Positions 52,723 to 61,310 of a stretch of 64,000 bases of DNA are shown one piece after another. Origin of the DNA: [Mycobacterium] fortunisiensis. Its GTDB lineage: Bacteria; Actinomycetota; Actinomycetes; Mycobacteriales; Mycobacteriaceae. The notes beneath the pieces are model-generated. The model searched no databases. It worked only from the letters and a program-made list of their open reading frames with translations, and was not told the origin of the DNA. How positions within the stretch are numbered: the first letter of the stretch is position 1; each line of letters opens with the position of its first letter. Position numbers and translations under genes: made by a program. Location of the stretch: assembly GCF_019050325.1 (NCBI RefSeq), contig NZ_VOMB01000004.1, positions 1 to 64,000 on the forward strand, read 5' to 3'.

Positions 52723-53364
52723 GTGACCACCACCCAGCGCCGCGGATTCAACGACGCCATCACGCGCTTCTGGAGTTTCGCCGCACCGGCCTACGACCAG
52801 GGCTGCCTCCAACGGTGGGTGTACCGACCCGCCCAGGACGAGGTGATCGCCCAGCTGCAGCAGCGCGGCGCCCGCACGATCGCCGACATCGCCTGCGGCA
52901 CCGGTATTCTGGCCGATCGGATCGAGCGCGAGTTGCGCCCCGACGAGGTCTACGGCCTGGACATGTCCGCCGGCATGCTCGCCCAGGCCGGCAAGCGTTC
53001 GGACCGGGTGCGGTGGATGTCGGCCCCCGCCGAGGAACTGCCCTTCCAGGCCGGCTTCCTCGATGCGGTGGTGACGACCTCGGCATTCCATTTCTTCGAC
53101 CAGCCCGCCGCGCTCGCCGAGTTCGCTCGGGTGCTGGCACCCGGCGGCATGGTGGCGGTCACGACGATGAGCCCCCGCCGGACCTTCCTGCCGCTGCACG
53201 CGCTGTCGGCCGACCTGGGTGCCCCCGCACACAGCCCCACCGAGCAGGAGATGCGCGCGTTGTTCGAGGCGGCCGGCTTCACCGTGGCCGAGCAGCACCG
53301 GGTGCGCCGGCCGGTGTGGACGCCGATCTCCGACGTCATCACCGTGGGGGTGAAGCCGTCGTGA
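52723..53364 (+). CDS. SAM-dependent class I methyltransferase (UbiE-like)
   Basis: A 213-residue Rossmann methyltransferase: motif I IADIACGTGILADRIE, an acidic residue in YGLDMSAGMLAQAGK (motif II), SAPAEELPFQAGFLDAVVTT (motif III region) and RVLAPGGMVAVTT (post-motif). The overall form is that of UbiE/COQ5-type or small-molecule methyltransferases; substrate is not evident. The GTG at 52723 is set by a -10 box at leaderless distance and by the family N-terminus. Its stop overlaps the LOG-family start (GTGA, 53361-53364), so the pair is coupled. Confidence 0.88.
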   Translation: MTTTQRRGFNDAITRFWSFAAPAYDQGCLQRWVYRPAQDEVIAQLQQRGARTIADIACGTGILADRIERELRPDEVYGLDMSAGMLAQAGKRSDRVRWMSAPAEELPFQAGFLDAVVTTSAFHFFDQPAALAEFARVLAPGGMVAVTTMSPRRTFLPLHALSADLGAPAHSPTEQEMRALFEAAGFTVAEQHRVRRPVWTPISDVITVGVKPS

Positions 53365-54098
53365 CCGAGAACGACGACACCGAACTCCAGATTCGCGGCT
53401 CGGTACAACTGCGCCGGGACCGCTGCGCCACCACGACCGCCGACCAGCGCCTGCTGGACCGGCGCGGCCCCACCGATTGGGTGCACACCGACCCGTGGCG
53501 CGTGATGCGCATCCAGGGTGAGTTCGTCGACGGTTTCGACGCGCTCGCCGAGATGCCGAGGGCGGTCACGGTTTTCGGTTCGGCCCGCACGGAACCGCAT
53601 TCGCCGGAGTACCGCTTGGGTGAGGAGCTGGGCACCGCACTGGTGCGGGCGGGCTATGCGGTGATCACCGGGGGCGGCCCGGGTTCGATGGAGGCGGCCA
53701 ACCGCGGCGCCAGCGCGTCGGGCGGCTATTCCGTCGGCCTCGGCATCGAATTACCCTTCGAGCAGCGCCTGAACCACTGGGTCGACCTGGGGATCAACTT
53801 CCGCTACTTCTTCGTCCGCAAGACGATGTTCGTCAAATACGCGCAGGCGTTCGTGTGCCTGCCCGGCGGGTTCGGCACGCTGGACGAGCTGTTCGAGGCA
53901 TTGACCCTGGTGCAGACGCACAAGGTCACCGAGTTCCCGATCATCCTGCTGGGCGTCGACTTCTGGTCGGGGCTGATCGACTGGATCCGCAACCGGGTGC
54001 TGGCCGAAGGGAAGATCTCCGAGTCCGACCTCGCCCTGCTGCACTGCACCGACAGCGTGGCCGAAGCCGTGGAGATCATCACCGCGTCGGCGCGGTAG
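53361..54098 (+). CDS. LOG-family (cytokinin-riboside phosphoribohydrolase-like) protein
   Basis: A 245-residue protein with the LOG/TIGR00730 signature: VFGSARTEPHSPEYRLGEEL, ITGGGPGSMEAANRGA and the CLPGGFGTLDELFE motif (PGGxGTxxE). LOG proteins remove ribose 5-phosphate from N6-modified AMP; many bacterial members act on AMP or related nucleotides as housekeeping hydrolases. A long N-terminal segment of about 65 residues precedes the Rossmann core, which is longer than the common 190-residue form. It is coupled to the methyltransferase upstream and converges on xthA. Confidence 0.9.
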   Translation: MTENDDTELQIRGSVQLRRDRCATTTADQRLLDRRGPTDWVHTDPWRVMRIQGEFVDGFDALAEMPRAVTVFGSARTEPHSPEYRLGEELGTALVRAGYAVITGGGPGSMEAANRGASASGGYSVGLGIELPFEQRLNHWVDLGINFRYFFVRKTMFVKYAQAFVCLPGGFGTLDELFEALTLVQTHKVTEFPIILLGVDFWSGLIDWIRNRVLAEGKISESDLALLHCTDSVAEAVEIITASAR

Positions 54099-54107
54099 CC
54101 GGCCGGC

Positions 54108-54920
54108 TCAGCTCAGCTCCACCAGAACCGGGGCGTGATCGCTGGGCGCGGTGGTGCCCTTCTTGGGGCGGCGCTCATCCTTGGCGATCTCGGCGTGGGT
54201 GACGCGGGAGGCCAGGCCGGGGGAGCCGAGGATGAAGTCGATACGCATACCGCGGCGCTTCTGGAAGGCCAGCTGGGTGTAGTCCCAGTAGGTGTAGATC
54301 CCGGGGCCTTCCGTGAAAGGCCGCACCACATCGCTGAATTGGGCGTCGTGCATGGCCCGGAACGCGGCCCGCTCGGGCTCGGAGACATGCGTCTTGCCCT
54401 CGAACGCGGCGATGTCCCAGACGTCCTCGTCGGCCGGCGCGATGTTCCAGTCACCCACCAGGGCGATCGGCTGCTCCGGCTCGCTTTTCAGCCATCCGGC
54501 AGCGGTATCGCGCAGGGCGGCAAGCCAATCCAGCTTGTAGGTGTAGTGCGGGTCGGCCAGTGTGCGGCCATTGGGCACATAGAGGCTCCACACCCGTACC
54601 CCGCCGCACGTCGCACCCAGGGCGCGGGCCTCGGCGGCGGCCTCTTCCTCGGGTTTGCTGCTCCAGGTCGGTTGGCCGTCGAACCCGATCTCGACATTCT
54701 CCAGGCCGACCCGCGAGGCGATCGCCACCCCGTTCCACTGGTTGAGCCCGACATGGGCCACCTCGTAGCCCAGTGCGGCGAACGGCATCATCGGGAACTG
54801 GGCGTCGGTGCACTTGGTTTCCTGCATGGCCAGCACGTCCACGTCGGCCCGTTCCAGCCAGTCGACCACCCGGTCCACTCGGGTGCGGATCGAGTTGACG
54901 TTCCAGGTGGCCAGGCGCAT
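54108..54920 (-). CDS. xthA: Exodeoxyribonuclease III (class II AP endonuclease)
   Basis: A 270-residue EEP-family nuclease: RLATWNVNSIRTRVDRVVDW at the N-terminus (metal Asn), MQETKCTDAQFP (metal Glu), VWSLYVPNGRTLADP (Tyr), the catalytic VGDWNIAP (Asp-x-Asn), MRIDFILGSPGL and SDHAPVLVEL (terminal Asp-His). It repairs abasic sites and trims 3' ends. Length is the family norm. A TACCCT box about 8 nt before the ATG fits a near-leaderless start. The order xthA-GNAT-def on this strand matches what I recall as Rv0427c-Rv0429c. Confidence 0.97.
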   Translation of the reverse strand: MRLATWNVNSIRTRVDRVVDWLERADVDVLAMQETKCTDAQFPMMPFAALGYEVAHVGLNQWNGVAIASRVGLENVEIGFDGQPTWSSKPEEEAAAEARALGATCGGVRVWSLYVPNGRTLADPHYTYKLDWLAALRDTAAGWLKSEPEQPIALVGDWNIAPADEDVWDIAAFEGKTHVSEPERAAFRAMHDAQFSDVVRPFTEGPGIYTYWDYTQLAFQKRRGMRIDFILGSPGLASRVTHAEIAKDERRPKKGTTAPSDHAPVLVELS

Positions 54921-54938
54921 GAGAGTAGAGGGTACGTG

Positions 54939-55874
54939 TCACCCGGAACCGAGGACATCCTCGGCTGCCACATAACGGGTTTGGTGGTGCAGCCGGAAAC
55001 CGAGCGACGTGTACAGCGCGATCGCCTCGTGATTGCCGACCTCGACCTGGACGTAGGCCCGCGCGACCGAAAGCCCGGCACCCCAGGCCAGCAGGGCCTC
55101 GCACACCGTCCGGGCGTGGCCGTGGCGGCGATGCCCGGGGGAGACCCGGACCGAGGAGATCCCCAGCCAGGCGCTGCCGTCCGGGGCCGTCGTCACCGCG
55201 CCCCTACCGACCGCGCGCTCGGGCACCGTCGCGAAGGTCAGCTGTCCGTCGATGACGGCGGTGAGCACATCGACGGGGACGTCGCGTTCGTAGATCCGGC
55301 GCCACTGCGGGTCCGGTTGCTGCGCCAGCGTGACGCTCGACGACGACGGGTGCGCCGGCGTGACATTGGAAGAGGAAGGGGGAGGGGCCGGCAGCTCACG
55401 CACCATGACCCGGGCCGGCTTGACGCCCGGGGTGCGGATCGGCAGCAGCCGCTCGGGCAGGGCCAACCAGGCCGGCAGGCCACGTTCGCGGTACCAGTCA
55501 CGTACCGCGTCCAGATCGGCGATCTGCGCGGACACGCCGAGCGGGAGCGCCGAATTGGCCCGGCTGGTGACGCCATGCCCGGCGCGCAGCAGCCAGCCGC
55601 GGTGCCAGTGCTGTTCCACCCCCGGCCACCCCGACGCCGCGGCATGCTCGAGCGCCCGGATCTCCGAGGCCCGCACCGGGGCGTGGGACAGCTCGCGCAC
55701 GCTGACGACGTCGCCCGGCATCACCTCGACGAGGTCGCCGTCCTTGGTGCGGATCAGCACCGTCGGCTCCCGCTGTTCCAGATGCCCGATGACGTCGGTC
55801 AACGGCTTGGCCGACCCGGCCGGCAGCCGGTAGCGCAGGCTGACCCGGGAGCCGAGGGCGGGCAGGCCGGGCAT
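54939..55874 (-). CDS. GNAT-family N-acetyltransferase with N-terminal SH3-like domain
   Basis: A 311-residue protein. The N-terminal third looks like a small beta-barrel (VSLRYRLPAGSAKPLTDVIG and TVLIRTKDGDLVEVMPGDVV); the C-terminal half (about residues 190-305) is a GNAT domain with the acetyl-CoA loop VSPGHRRHGHARTVCEALL and VEVGNHEAIALYTSLGFRLH. They are joined by a Pro/Ser-rich linker with a near-duplicate PSSSNVTPAHPSSSSVTLA. Substrate unknown. Start ATG at 55874 shares one base with the def stop (TGATG), so it is translationally coupled to def; an acetylase beside a deformylase suggests N-terminal protein processing, but this is inference. Corresponds to Rv0428c by position. Confidence 0.88.
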   Translation of the reverse strand: MPGLPALGSRVSLRYRLPAGSAKPLTDVIGHLEQREPTVLIRTKDGDLVEVMPGDVVSVRELSHAPVRASEIRALEHAAASGWPGVEQHWHRGWLLRAGHGVTSRANSALPLGVSAQIADLDAVRDWYRERGLPAWLALPERLLPIRTPGVKPARVMVRELPAPPPSSSNVTPAHPSSSSVTLAQQPDPQWRRIYERDVPVDVLTAVIDGQLTFATVPERAVGRGAVTTAPDGSAWLGISSVRVSPGHRRHGHARTVCEALLAWGAGLSVARAYVQVEVGNHEAIALYTSLGFRLHHQTRYVAAEDVLGSG

Positions 55875-56467
55875 CAGTGACCGAACGGGTCGGGAACCTC
55901 GCCGGGCATCCAGGACAGGCCGGGCACGCCCCAGCCGTTGCGCTTGACGGTCTTCTTCGCGGCCCGGGCGTAGCGGCCCACGAGCCGGTCGATGTAGAGG
56001 AACCCGTCGAGGTGTCCGGTCTCGTGCTGCAGCATCCGGGCAAACAGGTCGGTGCCCTCCAGGGTGACCGGCGAACCGTCGGCGTCCAGCCCGGTGACCC
56101 GGGCCCAGTCGGCCCGGCCGGTCGGGAAATTCTCGCCCGGAACCGACAGACAACCTTCCTCGTCCTCGTCGGGGTCCGGCATCGTCTCGGGCACGTCGGA
56201 GGTCTCCAGCACCGGGTTGATGACCACCCCGCGGCGGCGCGTCGTCTGGCCCCGCGTCGGCGCACAGTCATAGACGAACAACCGCTTGGGTACGCCGATC
56301 TGGTTGGCGGCCAAGCCAACCCCGTTCGCGGCGTCCATGGTGTCGAACATGGTCTGGATGAGCTCGGGCAGATCGGCGGGCAGCGAACCGTCCGGGCCGA
56401 CCGGCACCGGCTCGGTCGGCGTGTGCAGAACGGGATCTCCGACGATGCATATCGGTACGACGGCCAT
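55874..56467 (-). CDS. def: Peptide deformylase
   Basis: A 197-residue metalloenzyme that removes the formyl group from nascent proteins. All three motifs are present: motif [11 protein letters not shown], motif [11 protein letters not shown] with the metal Cys, motif [12 protein letters not shown] with the HExxH zinc/iron site. Length is that of mycobacterial def, with the extra C-terminal segment ([18 protein letters not shown]). A TAAGCT box 8 nt before the ATG suggests a near-leaderless transcript. It is divergent from the DUF3263 gene with 127 nt between. Confidence 0.98.
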   Translation of the reverse strand: MAVVPICIVGDPVLHTPTEPVPVGPDGSLPADLPELIQTMFDTMDAANGVGLAANQIGVPKRLFVYDCAPTRGQTTRRRGVVINPVLETSDVPETMPDPDEDEEGCLSVPGENFPTGRADWARVTGLDADGSPVTLEGTDLFARMLQHETGHLDGFLYIDRLVGRYARAAKKTVKRNGWGVPGLSWMPGEVPDPFGH

Positions 56468-56594
56468 GAGGGAAAAGCTTATGTGAGCCGACTCGCGGGT
56501 TTATGTGTCACCCGGAGCCAGCAAGCCGTGGTTGAATAATCGCCGAACCACAGCGATGTAATTTTTCACGTGTCGGAAGGGTCCAGGGAGCAAT

Positions 56595-56906
56595 ATGGAC
56601 GGCGCCATGGCGCGGACTGAGCAATCCGGGGACGACTCTGATCTGGGCGATGGGCTGACTCGGCGCGAGCACGACATTTTGGCGTTCGAACGCCAATGGT
56701 GGAAGTACGCGGGCAGCAAGGAAGACGCAATCAAAGAGCTGTTCTCCATGTCGGCAACCCGGTACTACCAGGTGCTCAACGCATTGGTGGACCGGCCCGA
56801 GGCGCTGGCCGCCGACCCGATGCTGGTCAAGCGTCTGCGCCGGATGCGGGCGACCCGGCAGAAGGCGCGGGCCGCGCGGCGGCTCGGCTTCGATATCACT
56901 ACCTAA
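56595..56906 (+). CDS. DUF3263 protein, small helical DNA-binding-like
   Basis: A 103-residue protein with LTRREHDILAFERQWWKYAG, AIKELFSMSATRYYQVLNAL and an Arg/Lys-rich end MRATRQKARAARRLGFD. This is DUF3263, which looks like a helix-turn-helix core plus basic tail; the SATRYYQVLN segment would be the recognition helix. Position and size match what I recall as Rv0430. ATG at 56595 follows GGGAG at 4 nt; an ATG at 56607 is less likely. Function unknown, perhaps regulatory for the following gene. Confidence 0.85.
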   Translation: MDGAMARTEQSGDDSDLGDGLTRREHDILAFERQWWKYAGSKEDAIKELFSMSATRYYQVLNALVDRPEALAADPMLVKRLRRMRATRQKARAARRLGFDITT

Positions 56907-56941
56907 CGGTCACGCAATGTGGGATCGGGCGGCTCGCTCGA

Positions 56942-56947
56942 TACAGT
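56942..56947 (+). promoter_or_regulatory. Probable -10 box (TACAGT) for the LytR_C-domain gene
   Basis: TACAGT ends 7 nt before the ATG at 56955, leaderless spacing, and supports that start. Confidence 0.4.
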
Positions 56948-56954
56948 GGTGGCG

Positions 56955-57428
56955 ATGAATCAGCGAGACTCCTCCGGGCTACCCCTGCGCGCCATGGTGA
57001 TGGTGCTGTTGTTCCTCGGGGTGGTGTTCCTGCTGGTCGGTTTCCAGGCGATCGGCTCGGACGACGACTCTGCCGAGCAGCAGTCGCCCGTGGCCACCAC
57101 GTCGGCGACCACCACCACGAAGACGTCGGCAAAGGCCGCACCGGCCGCCGACGTCAAGGCCGACGTGCGGGTGTACAACATCTCCGACGTCGCCGGTGCC
57201 GCCGAGACCGCGGCCAACCAGCTGCGCGAGTCGCACTGGAACGTCACCGAGACCGGCAACCTGGACCCCATGGACGGGGTGAACGGCACCACGGTGTTCT
57301 ACGGCGACACTCCCGATGAGAAGGAAGCCGCCGAAAATGCGGGCAAGGTGCTGCACGCACCGGTGGAACCCCGCCGTCCGGAACTTCTCGAGCAACCACC
57401 GGGCGTGATCGTGGTCGTCACCGGCTAG
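56955..57428 (+). CDS. LytR_C-domain membrane protein
   Basis: A 157-residue protein: N-terminal transmembrane helix ([20 protein letters not shown], about residues 12-31), a Thr/Ala-rich linker ([16 protein letters not shown]), then a LytR_C domain with [20 protein letters not shown] and [18 protein letters not shown]. Such domains occur at the end of LytR-CpsA-Psr proteins and as small stand-alone envelope proteins; by position it corresponds to Rv0431. Outside the membrane, probably near the cell wall. Ten bases separate its stop from the sodC start, but sodC has its own -10 box inside this gene. Confidence 0.85.
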   Translation: MNQRDSSGLPLRAMVMVLLFLGVVFLLVGFQAIGSDDDSAEQQSPVATTSATTTTKTSAKAAPAADVKADVRVYNISDVAGAAETAANQLRESHWNVTETGNLDPMDGVNGTTVFYGDTPDEKEAAENAGKVLHAPVEPRRPELLEQPPGVIVVVTG

Positions 57429-57431
57429 GCT
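57426..57431 (+). promoter_or_regulatory. Probable -10 box (TAGGCT) for leaderless sodC
   Basis: TAGGCT overlaps the stop codon of the LytR_C gene and ends 7 nt before the sodC ATG at 57439. It fits TANNNT. Confidence 0.4.
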
Positions 57432-57438
57432 TTGGGCC

Positions 57439-58149
57439 ATGCTGAAGCCCGTCAGTGTTGCCGTCTTGTTCGCTGCCCCTGTTGTCGCGCTGAGCGCCTG
57501 CAGCCCGCCCGGTCAAGTGCCGTCCGACGCGCCCGGCACCACGCCGGCGATCTGGACCGGATCGCCGTCGCCGTCGGCCGCGCCCGGCGAGCACGGCGGT
57601 GGTCACGGTGCCCAGGGCACCACCGGCGGCGAGACGCTGACCGCCGAGCTGAAGACCGCCGACGGGACCTCGGTGGCGACGGCCGATTTCCAGTTCGCCG
57701 ACGGATTCGCGACCGTGACGGTCGAGACGACCGCGCCGGGCAAGCTGGCCCCCGGATTCCACGGCCTGCACATCCACTCGGTGGGCAAGTGCGAGGCCAA
57801 CTCGGTGGCTCCCACCGGTGGCGCACCCGGCGACTTCAACTCGGCCGGCGGCCACTTCCAGGTGACCGGCCACAGCGGTCACCCCTCCAGCGGTGACCTG
57901 AGCTCGCTGCAGGTCCGCGCGGACGGTTCGGGCAAGCTGGTGACCACCACGGACGCCTTCACCGCCGAGGATCTGCAGGCCGGCGCCAAGACCGCCATCA
58001 TCATCCACGAGAAGGCGGACAACTTCGCCAACATCCCGCCGGAGAAGTACCAGCAGGTGGTTGGCGGCGCACCCGGCCCCGATCAGGCGACGCTGGCTAC
58101 CGGCGATGCCGGCAGTCGGGTGGCGTGCGGTGTCATCGGCGCCGGCTGA
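57439..58149 (+). CDS. sodC: Cu,Zn-type superoxide dismutase, lipoprotein
   Basis: A 236-residue exported SOD. The signal has a lipobox LSAC at about residues 18-21, so it should be lipid-anchored outside the membrane. Copper ligands are visible in [10 protein letters not shown] (two His), [10 protein letters not shown] (one) and [11 protein letters not shown] (one); the disulfide Cys are KCE and ACGVIG. The zinc loop [11 protein letters not shown] lacks the His normally just before Gly-Asp-Leu, as in the zinc-free M. tuberculosis SodC. It protects the envelope from superoxide. It is followed directly by the glutamate-cysteine-ligase-like gene, with overlap. Confidence 0.95.
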   Translation: MLKPVSVAVLFAAPVVALSACSPPGQVPSDAPGTTPAIWTGSPSPSAAPGEHGGGHGAQGTTGGETLTAELKTADGTSVATADFQFADGFATVTVETTAPGKLAPGFHGLHIHSVGKCEANSVAPTGGAPGDFNSAGGHFQVTGHSGHPSSGDLSSLQVRADGSGKLVTTTDAFTAEDLQAGAKTAIIIHEKADNFANIPPEKYQQVVGGAPGPDQATLATGDAGSRVACGVIGAG

Positions 58150-59260
58150 CAGCCGGATCGACTTCGCCGGGTCGCCCCGGCCAACTGTCGGCGTCGAGTG
58201 GGAGTTCGCTCTCGTCGACGCCGACACCCGTGACCTGAGCAACGGCGCCGCCGAGGTGATCGCCGAGGTGGGCGAGAGCCCACACGTGCACAAAGAGCTG
58301 CTGCGCAACACCATCGAGATCGTCACCGGAATCTGTGACAACACCGGTGAGGCGATGGACGATCTGCGCAGCACGCTCGGCCCGGTACGCCAGATCGTGC
58401 ACGACCGCGGCATGGAGCTGTTCTGCGCGGGCACCCACCCGTTCGCGAAATGGTCGGCGCAACAACTGACCGACGCGCCGCGCTACGCGGAGCTGATCAA
58501 GCGCACCCAGTGGTGGGGCCGGCAGATGTTGATCTGGGGCGTGCACGTGCACGTCGGGATCTCCTCGGCGCACAAGGTGATGCCGATCATCTCCTCGCTG
58601 CTCAACCAGTACCCGCACCTGCTGGCGCTCTCGGCGTCGTCCCCGTTCTGGGAGGGGGAGGACACCGGGTACGCCAGCAACCGGGCCATGATGTTCCAGC
58701 AGCTGCCCACTGCGGGCCTGCCCTTCCAGTTCCACACCTGGTCCGAGTTCGAAGGTTTCGTGCACGACCAGAAGAAGACCGGCATCATCGACCATCTCAA
58801 CGAGATCCGTTGGGACATCAGGCCGTCACCGCACCTCGGCACGATCGAGGTGCGGATCTTCGACGGGGTTTCCAACGTGCGCGAGCTCGGTGCCCTGGTG
58901 GCGCTGACGCACTGCCTGATCGTCGATCTCGACCGCCGCCTCGACGCCGGTGAGCAGTTGCCGACCATGCCGCCCTGGCATGTGCAGGAGAACAAGTGGC
59001 GGGCCGCGCGGTACGGCCTGGACGCGGTGATCATCCTGGATGCCGACAGCAACGAGCGGTTGGTCACCGAGGATCTTGATGAGTTGCTCAATCACCTTGA
59101 ACCGGTTGCCAAGTCCTTGGGATGTGCCGACGAGCTGGCGGCGGTCACCGACATCTACCGCGGCGGCGCCTCCTATCAACGTCAGCGGCGGGTGGCCGAG
59201 GAAAACGACGGCGACCTGCGTGAGGTTGTGGACGCACTGGTCGGTGAACTCCAACTGTAG
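58130..59260 (+). CDS. Glutamate-cysteine ligase-like (YbdK, GCS2) carboxylate-amine ligase
   Basis: A 376-residue GCS2 family protein: [20 protein letters not shown] at the start, [19 protein letters not shown], the [16 protein letters not shown] segment and [19 protein letters not shown]. YbdK-type enzymes have weak gamma-glutamylcysteine synthetase activity. Mycobacteria use mycothiol, not glutathione, so the physiological product here is unknown. Start GTG at 58130 lies inside sodC (20-nt overlap) and gives the length I recall for Rv0433; an ATG at 58106 is the alternative. Cytosolic; cotranscription with sodC suggests a redox role. Confidence 0.9.
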   Translation: MSSAPADSRIDFAGSPRPTVGVEWEFALVDADTRDLSNGAAEVIAEVGESPHVHKELLRNTIEIVTGICDNTGEAMDDLRSTLGPVRQIVHDRGMELFCAGTHPFAKWSAQQLTDAPRYAELIKRTQWWGRQMLIWGVHVHVGISSAHKVMPIISSLLNQYPHLLALSASSPFWEGEDTGYASNRAMMFQQLPTAGLPFQFHTWSEFEGFVHDQKKTGIIDHLNEIRWDIRPSPHLGTIEVRIFDGVSNVRELGALVALTHCLIVDLDRRLDAGEQLPTMPPWHVQENKWRAARYGLDAVIILDADSNERLVTEDLDELLNHLEPVAKSLGCADELAAVTDIYRGGASYQRQRRVAEENDGDLREVVDALVGELQL

Positions 59261-59262
59261 GG

Positions 59263-59700
59263 ATGAGGGTCATGTACCGGTGGGCTGTGGCGGCAATGCT
59301 CGGGTTGGGGATCGCGCTGGGCGTAGGACTCACCGGCTGTAGCACCACCACCGCCGGCACACCGATGGCCGATCCCGACCAGACCGGCCTGTCCACGACG
59401 ACCACCAAACGCACCCCCAGCTGGACTACCGAACCGTCGCGCCCGTCGCTGCCGGGCCCACGCACCGGTGGGGTCGCCGCCACCCCGCCACCGAACGGCA
59501 TGTCGACCACGTGCCGCGAATACGTCGGTCTGGATGAATCGACCCAGCTCGGCATGGTTGAACTGCTCGGCGAGAACGGCTACGCGGGGATGAAGCGCAA
59601 CCCGTTCCTGTGGATCTCGTACATCAGGGTGAAATGCGTGCTGGCCGACCGCGACGCGACCGTGGTCGAGGCGATCAACGAGAAGACACCGGGCGGCTGA
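59263..59700 (+). CDS. Small lipoprotein, unknown function
   Basis: A 145-residue protein with a lipobox LTGC at about residues 23-26 after a hydrophobic signal (AVAAMLGLGIALGVGLTGC), a Thr/Pro/Ser-rich linker, then a domain with two Cys (STTCREYVGL and VKCVLADRD) that may pair. The end TCREYVGLDESTQLGMVELL resembles small mycobacterial lipoproteins of unknown role. It begins two bases after the preceding stop, so it belongs to the same transcript. Tandem copies of GGCGGCTGAT cover its stop codon. Confidence 0.75.
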   Translation: MRVMYRWAVAAMLGLGIALGVGLTGCSTTTAGTPMADPDQTGLSTTTTKRTPSWTTEPSRPSLPGPRTGGVAATPPPNGMSTTCREYVGLDESTQLGMVELLGENGYAGMKRNPFLWISYIRVKCVLADRDATVVEAINEKTPGG

Positions 59701-59713
59701 TCCGGCGGCTGAT
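59692..59713 (+). repeat. Short direct repeat at a stop codon
   Basis: GGCGGCTGAT occurs at 59692-59701 and 59704-59713 (12-nt period); the first contains the TGA of the lipoprotein gene. Confidence 0.6.
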
Positions 59714-59748
59714 TGACCAAACACCGAACCGAGGACGATCCTGACGCC

Positions 59749-60375
59749 ATGACGGTCTCACCGATGTTTCCGCTCGAAGTGGCCATGCTGCCCGGTCAGG
59801 AACTGCCGTTGCGGATCTTCGAACCCCGGTATGTGGCGATGGTCGGTCACTGTATGGCCATGCCGGAACCGTCTTTCGGGGTGGTGCTGATCTCGGCCGG
59901 CCGCGAGGTCGGCGGCGGGGACCGGCGCTGCGACGTCGGGGCGCGGGCGAAGATCGTGGACTGCCGCGAGTTCGGGGTGGGCAAGTACCGGCTGCTGTGC
60001 GTGATGGGGGAACGGTTCCGGGTGCAGCGTTGGCTCGACGACGATCCATACCCGCGCGCCGAGATCGAGCCCTGGCCCGACGACGCCGACGCCCCGGCCG
60101 CCGCCGCCCGCATCAACGAGGTCGAAGAGCGGATGGTGGCGCTGCTGGACCGGATCGGCGAGGCCCGGGGCACGCCGATCCGCAGCCGCGAGATCGTCGA
60201 ATCCGCCGCGGTGGACCCGGAGAACCGGTTGTACGCCCTGGCCGCCCGGCTGCCGATGGGCCAGGCCGACCGCTACTCGCTGTTGGCCGCTCCCTCGGAG
60301 GCCGCCCGCGTGGAGGTGCTCAGCGAAGCGGTGGACACCGTCACCGCGATGGTGGAGTTCCAGCTGTCCGAGTAA
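59749..60375 (+). CDS. LON substrate-binding-domain protein
   Basis: A 208-residue protein that is only the N-terminal (substrate-binding) domain of Lon: MFPLEVAMLPGQELPLRIFE, MPEPSFGVVLISAGREVGGG, FGVGKYRLLCVMGERFRV and a helical end RLPMGQADRYSLLAAPSEAA. There is no ATPase or protease part, so it is a stand-alone binding module, as in what I recall as Rv0434. It may bind unfolded or tagged proteins. ATG at 59749 (MTVSPMFPLEV) is the conserved start. Confidence 0.9.
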   Translation: MTVSPMFPLEVAMLPGQELPLRIFEPRYVAMVGHCMAMPEPSFGVVLISAGREVGGGDRRCDVGARAKIVDCREFGVGKYRLLCVMGERFRVQRWLDDDPYPRAEIEPWPDDADAPAAAARINEVEERMVALLDRIGEARGTPIRSREIVESAAVDPENRLYALAARLPMGQADRYSLLAAPSEAARVEVLSEAVDTVTAMVEFQLSE

Positions 60376-60410
60376 CCGGCCCGCGTTTGTACGACCGAAA
60401 TCCCGGGATG

Positions 60411-61310
60411 TCAGAGCCGAATGCCTTCGACGAAGTCGGTGAGCATGGTGCCCTCGGTGGTGTCCGCGGGCAGCGGGCGGTGGTAGCGCGCCAGCAGATC
60501 GTCGGCCGGCAGCGTCGACACCTCCCACCGGTGTTCGCTCAGCCAGGAGCCGACGTCGTCGCGTTCCTCGATGAACCACAACTGATCGGGATCGGGCATG
60601 TCCTCACCGGCCGCGGCGGACTCGGCCCGCATCTGCTCGATGCGCTCGCGGCGACGGGCCAGGTGCTCTTCGGAGAAGAAGTCGGCGCTGAACGCCTCGA
60701 CCGCGATCCGGCTGTCCCGCGCCGACAGGTCGTCGATCCGCTCGAACAACAGGTGCTGGGCGTCGGCGGGCAGATAGGGCAGCAGGCCTTCGACCGACCA
60801 GGCCGTCGGCCGGCTCGGGTCGAAACCGGCCTGTCGCAACGCTTCCGGCCAGTCCTGGCGCAGGTCGACCGGTACGGCGACGTAACCGGCCGTGGCGGTG
60901 ACCCGGTGCGCCGCCAGCACCTCCTGCTTGAACCGCAGCACCTGGGGCTGGTCGATCTCGAACACCACGGTGTCGTGGACCCAGGGCAGCCGCCACACGC
61001 GGGCGTCCAGGCCGGCGGCCAGGATCACCGCCTGACGGATGCCCGCCGCGCCTGCGGCCAGGAAGAATTCGTCGAACCACTTGGTGCGGGAGGCGGCATA
61101 GTTGCCGATGGCGCGGATCCGATCGGCCATCACCCCGGCCGGTGGCCGCCAGCCGCGTTCGGCGGCAGCGTCGAGGAACAGCTGCGCATATCGGTCGGTG
61201 AACAAGGGGGATTCGGCGGCGGTCTCCCGCGCCCGTGCCATCGCCACCCCGAGCGCAGTGGCGCCCACGCTCTCGGTGATGTCCCAGCTGTCGTCGTCAG
61301 TTCTCGTCAT
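60411..61310 (-). CDS. SAM-dependent methyltransferase, TIGR00027/LCMT-like
   Basis: A 299-residue protein of the family greatly expanded in mycobacteria (leucine-carboxyl-methyltransferase-like). Evidence: DSWDITESVGATALGVAMAR at the start, DRYAQLFLDAAAE, AVILAAGLDARVWRLPW (SAM-site GLD motif), VFEIDQPQVLRFK and WSVEGLLPYLPADAQHLLFE. The substrate of these enzymes is not known. The ATG at 61310 overlaps the 3' end of mnhG by 14 bases, so it is read from the same strand and possibly the same transcript, although unrelated in function. Confidence 0.92.
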   Translation of the reverse strand: MTRTDDDSWDITESVGATALGVAMARARETAAESPLFTDRYAQLFLDAAAERGWRPPAGVMADRIRAIGNYAASRTKWFDEFFLAAGAAGIRQAVILAAGLDARVWRLPWVHDTVVFEIDQPQVLRFKQEVLAAHRVTATAGYVAVPVDLRQDWPEALRQAGFDPSRPTAWSVEGLLPYLPADAQHLLFERIDDLSARDSRIAVEAFSADFFSEEHLARRRERIEQMRAESAAAGEDMPDPDQLWFIEERDDVGSWLSEHRWEVSTLPADDLLARYHRPLPADTTEGTMLTDFVEGIRL

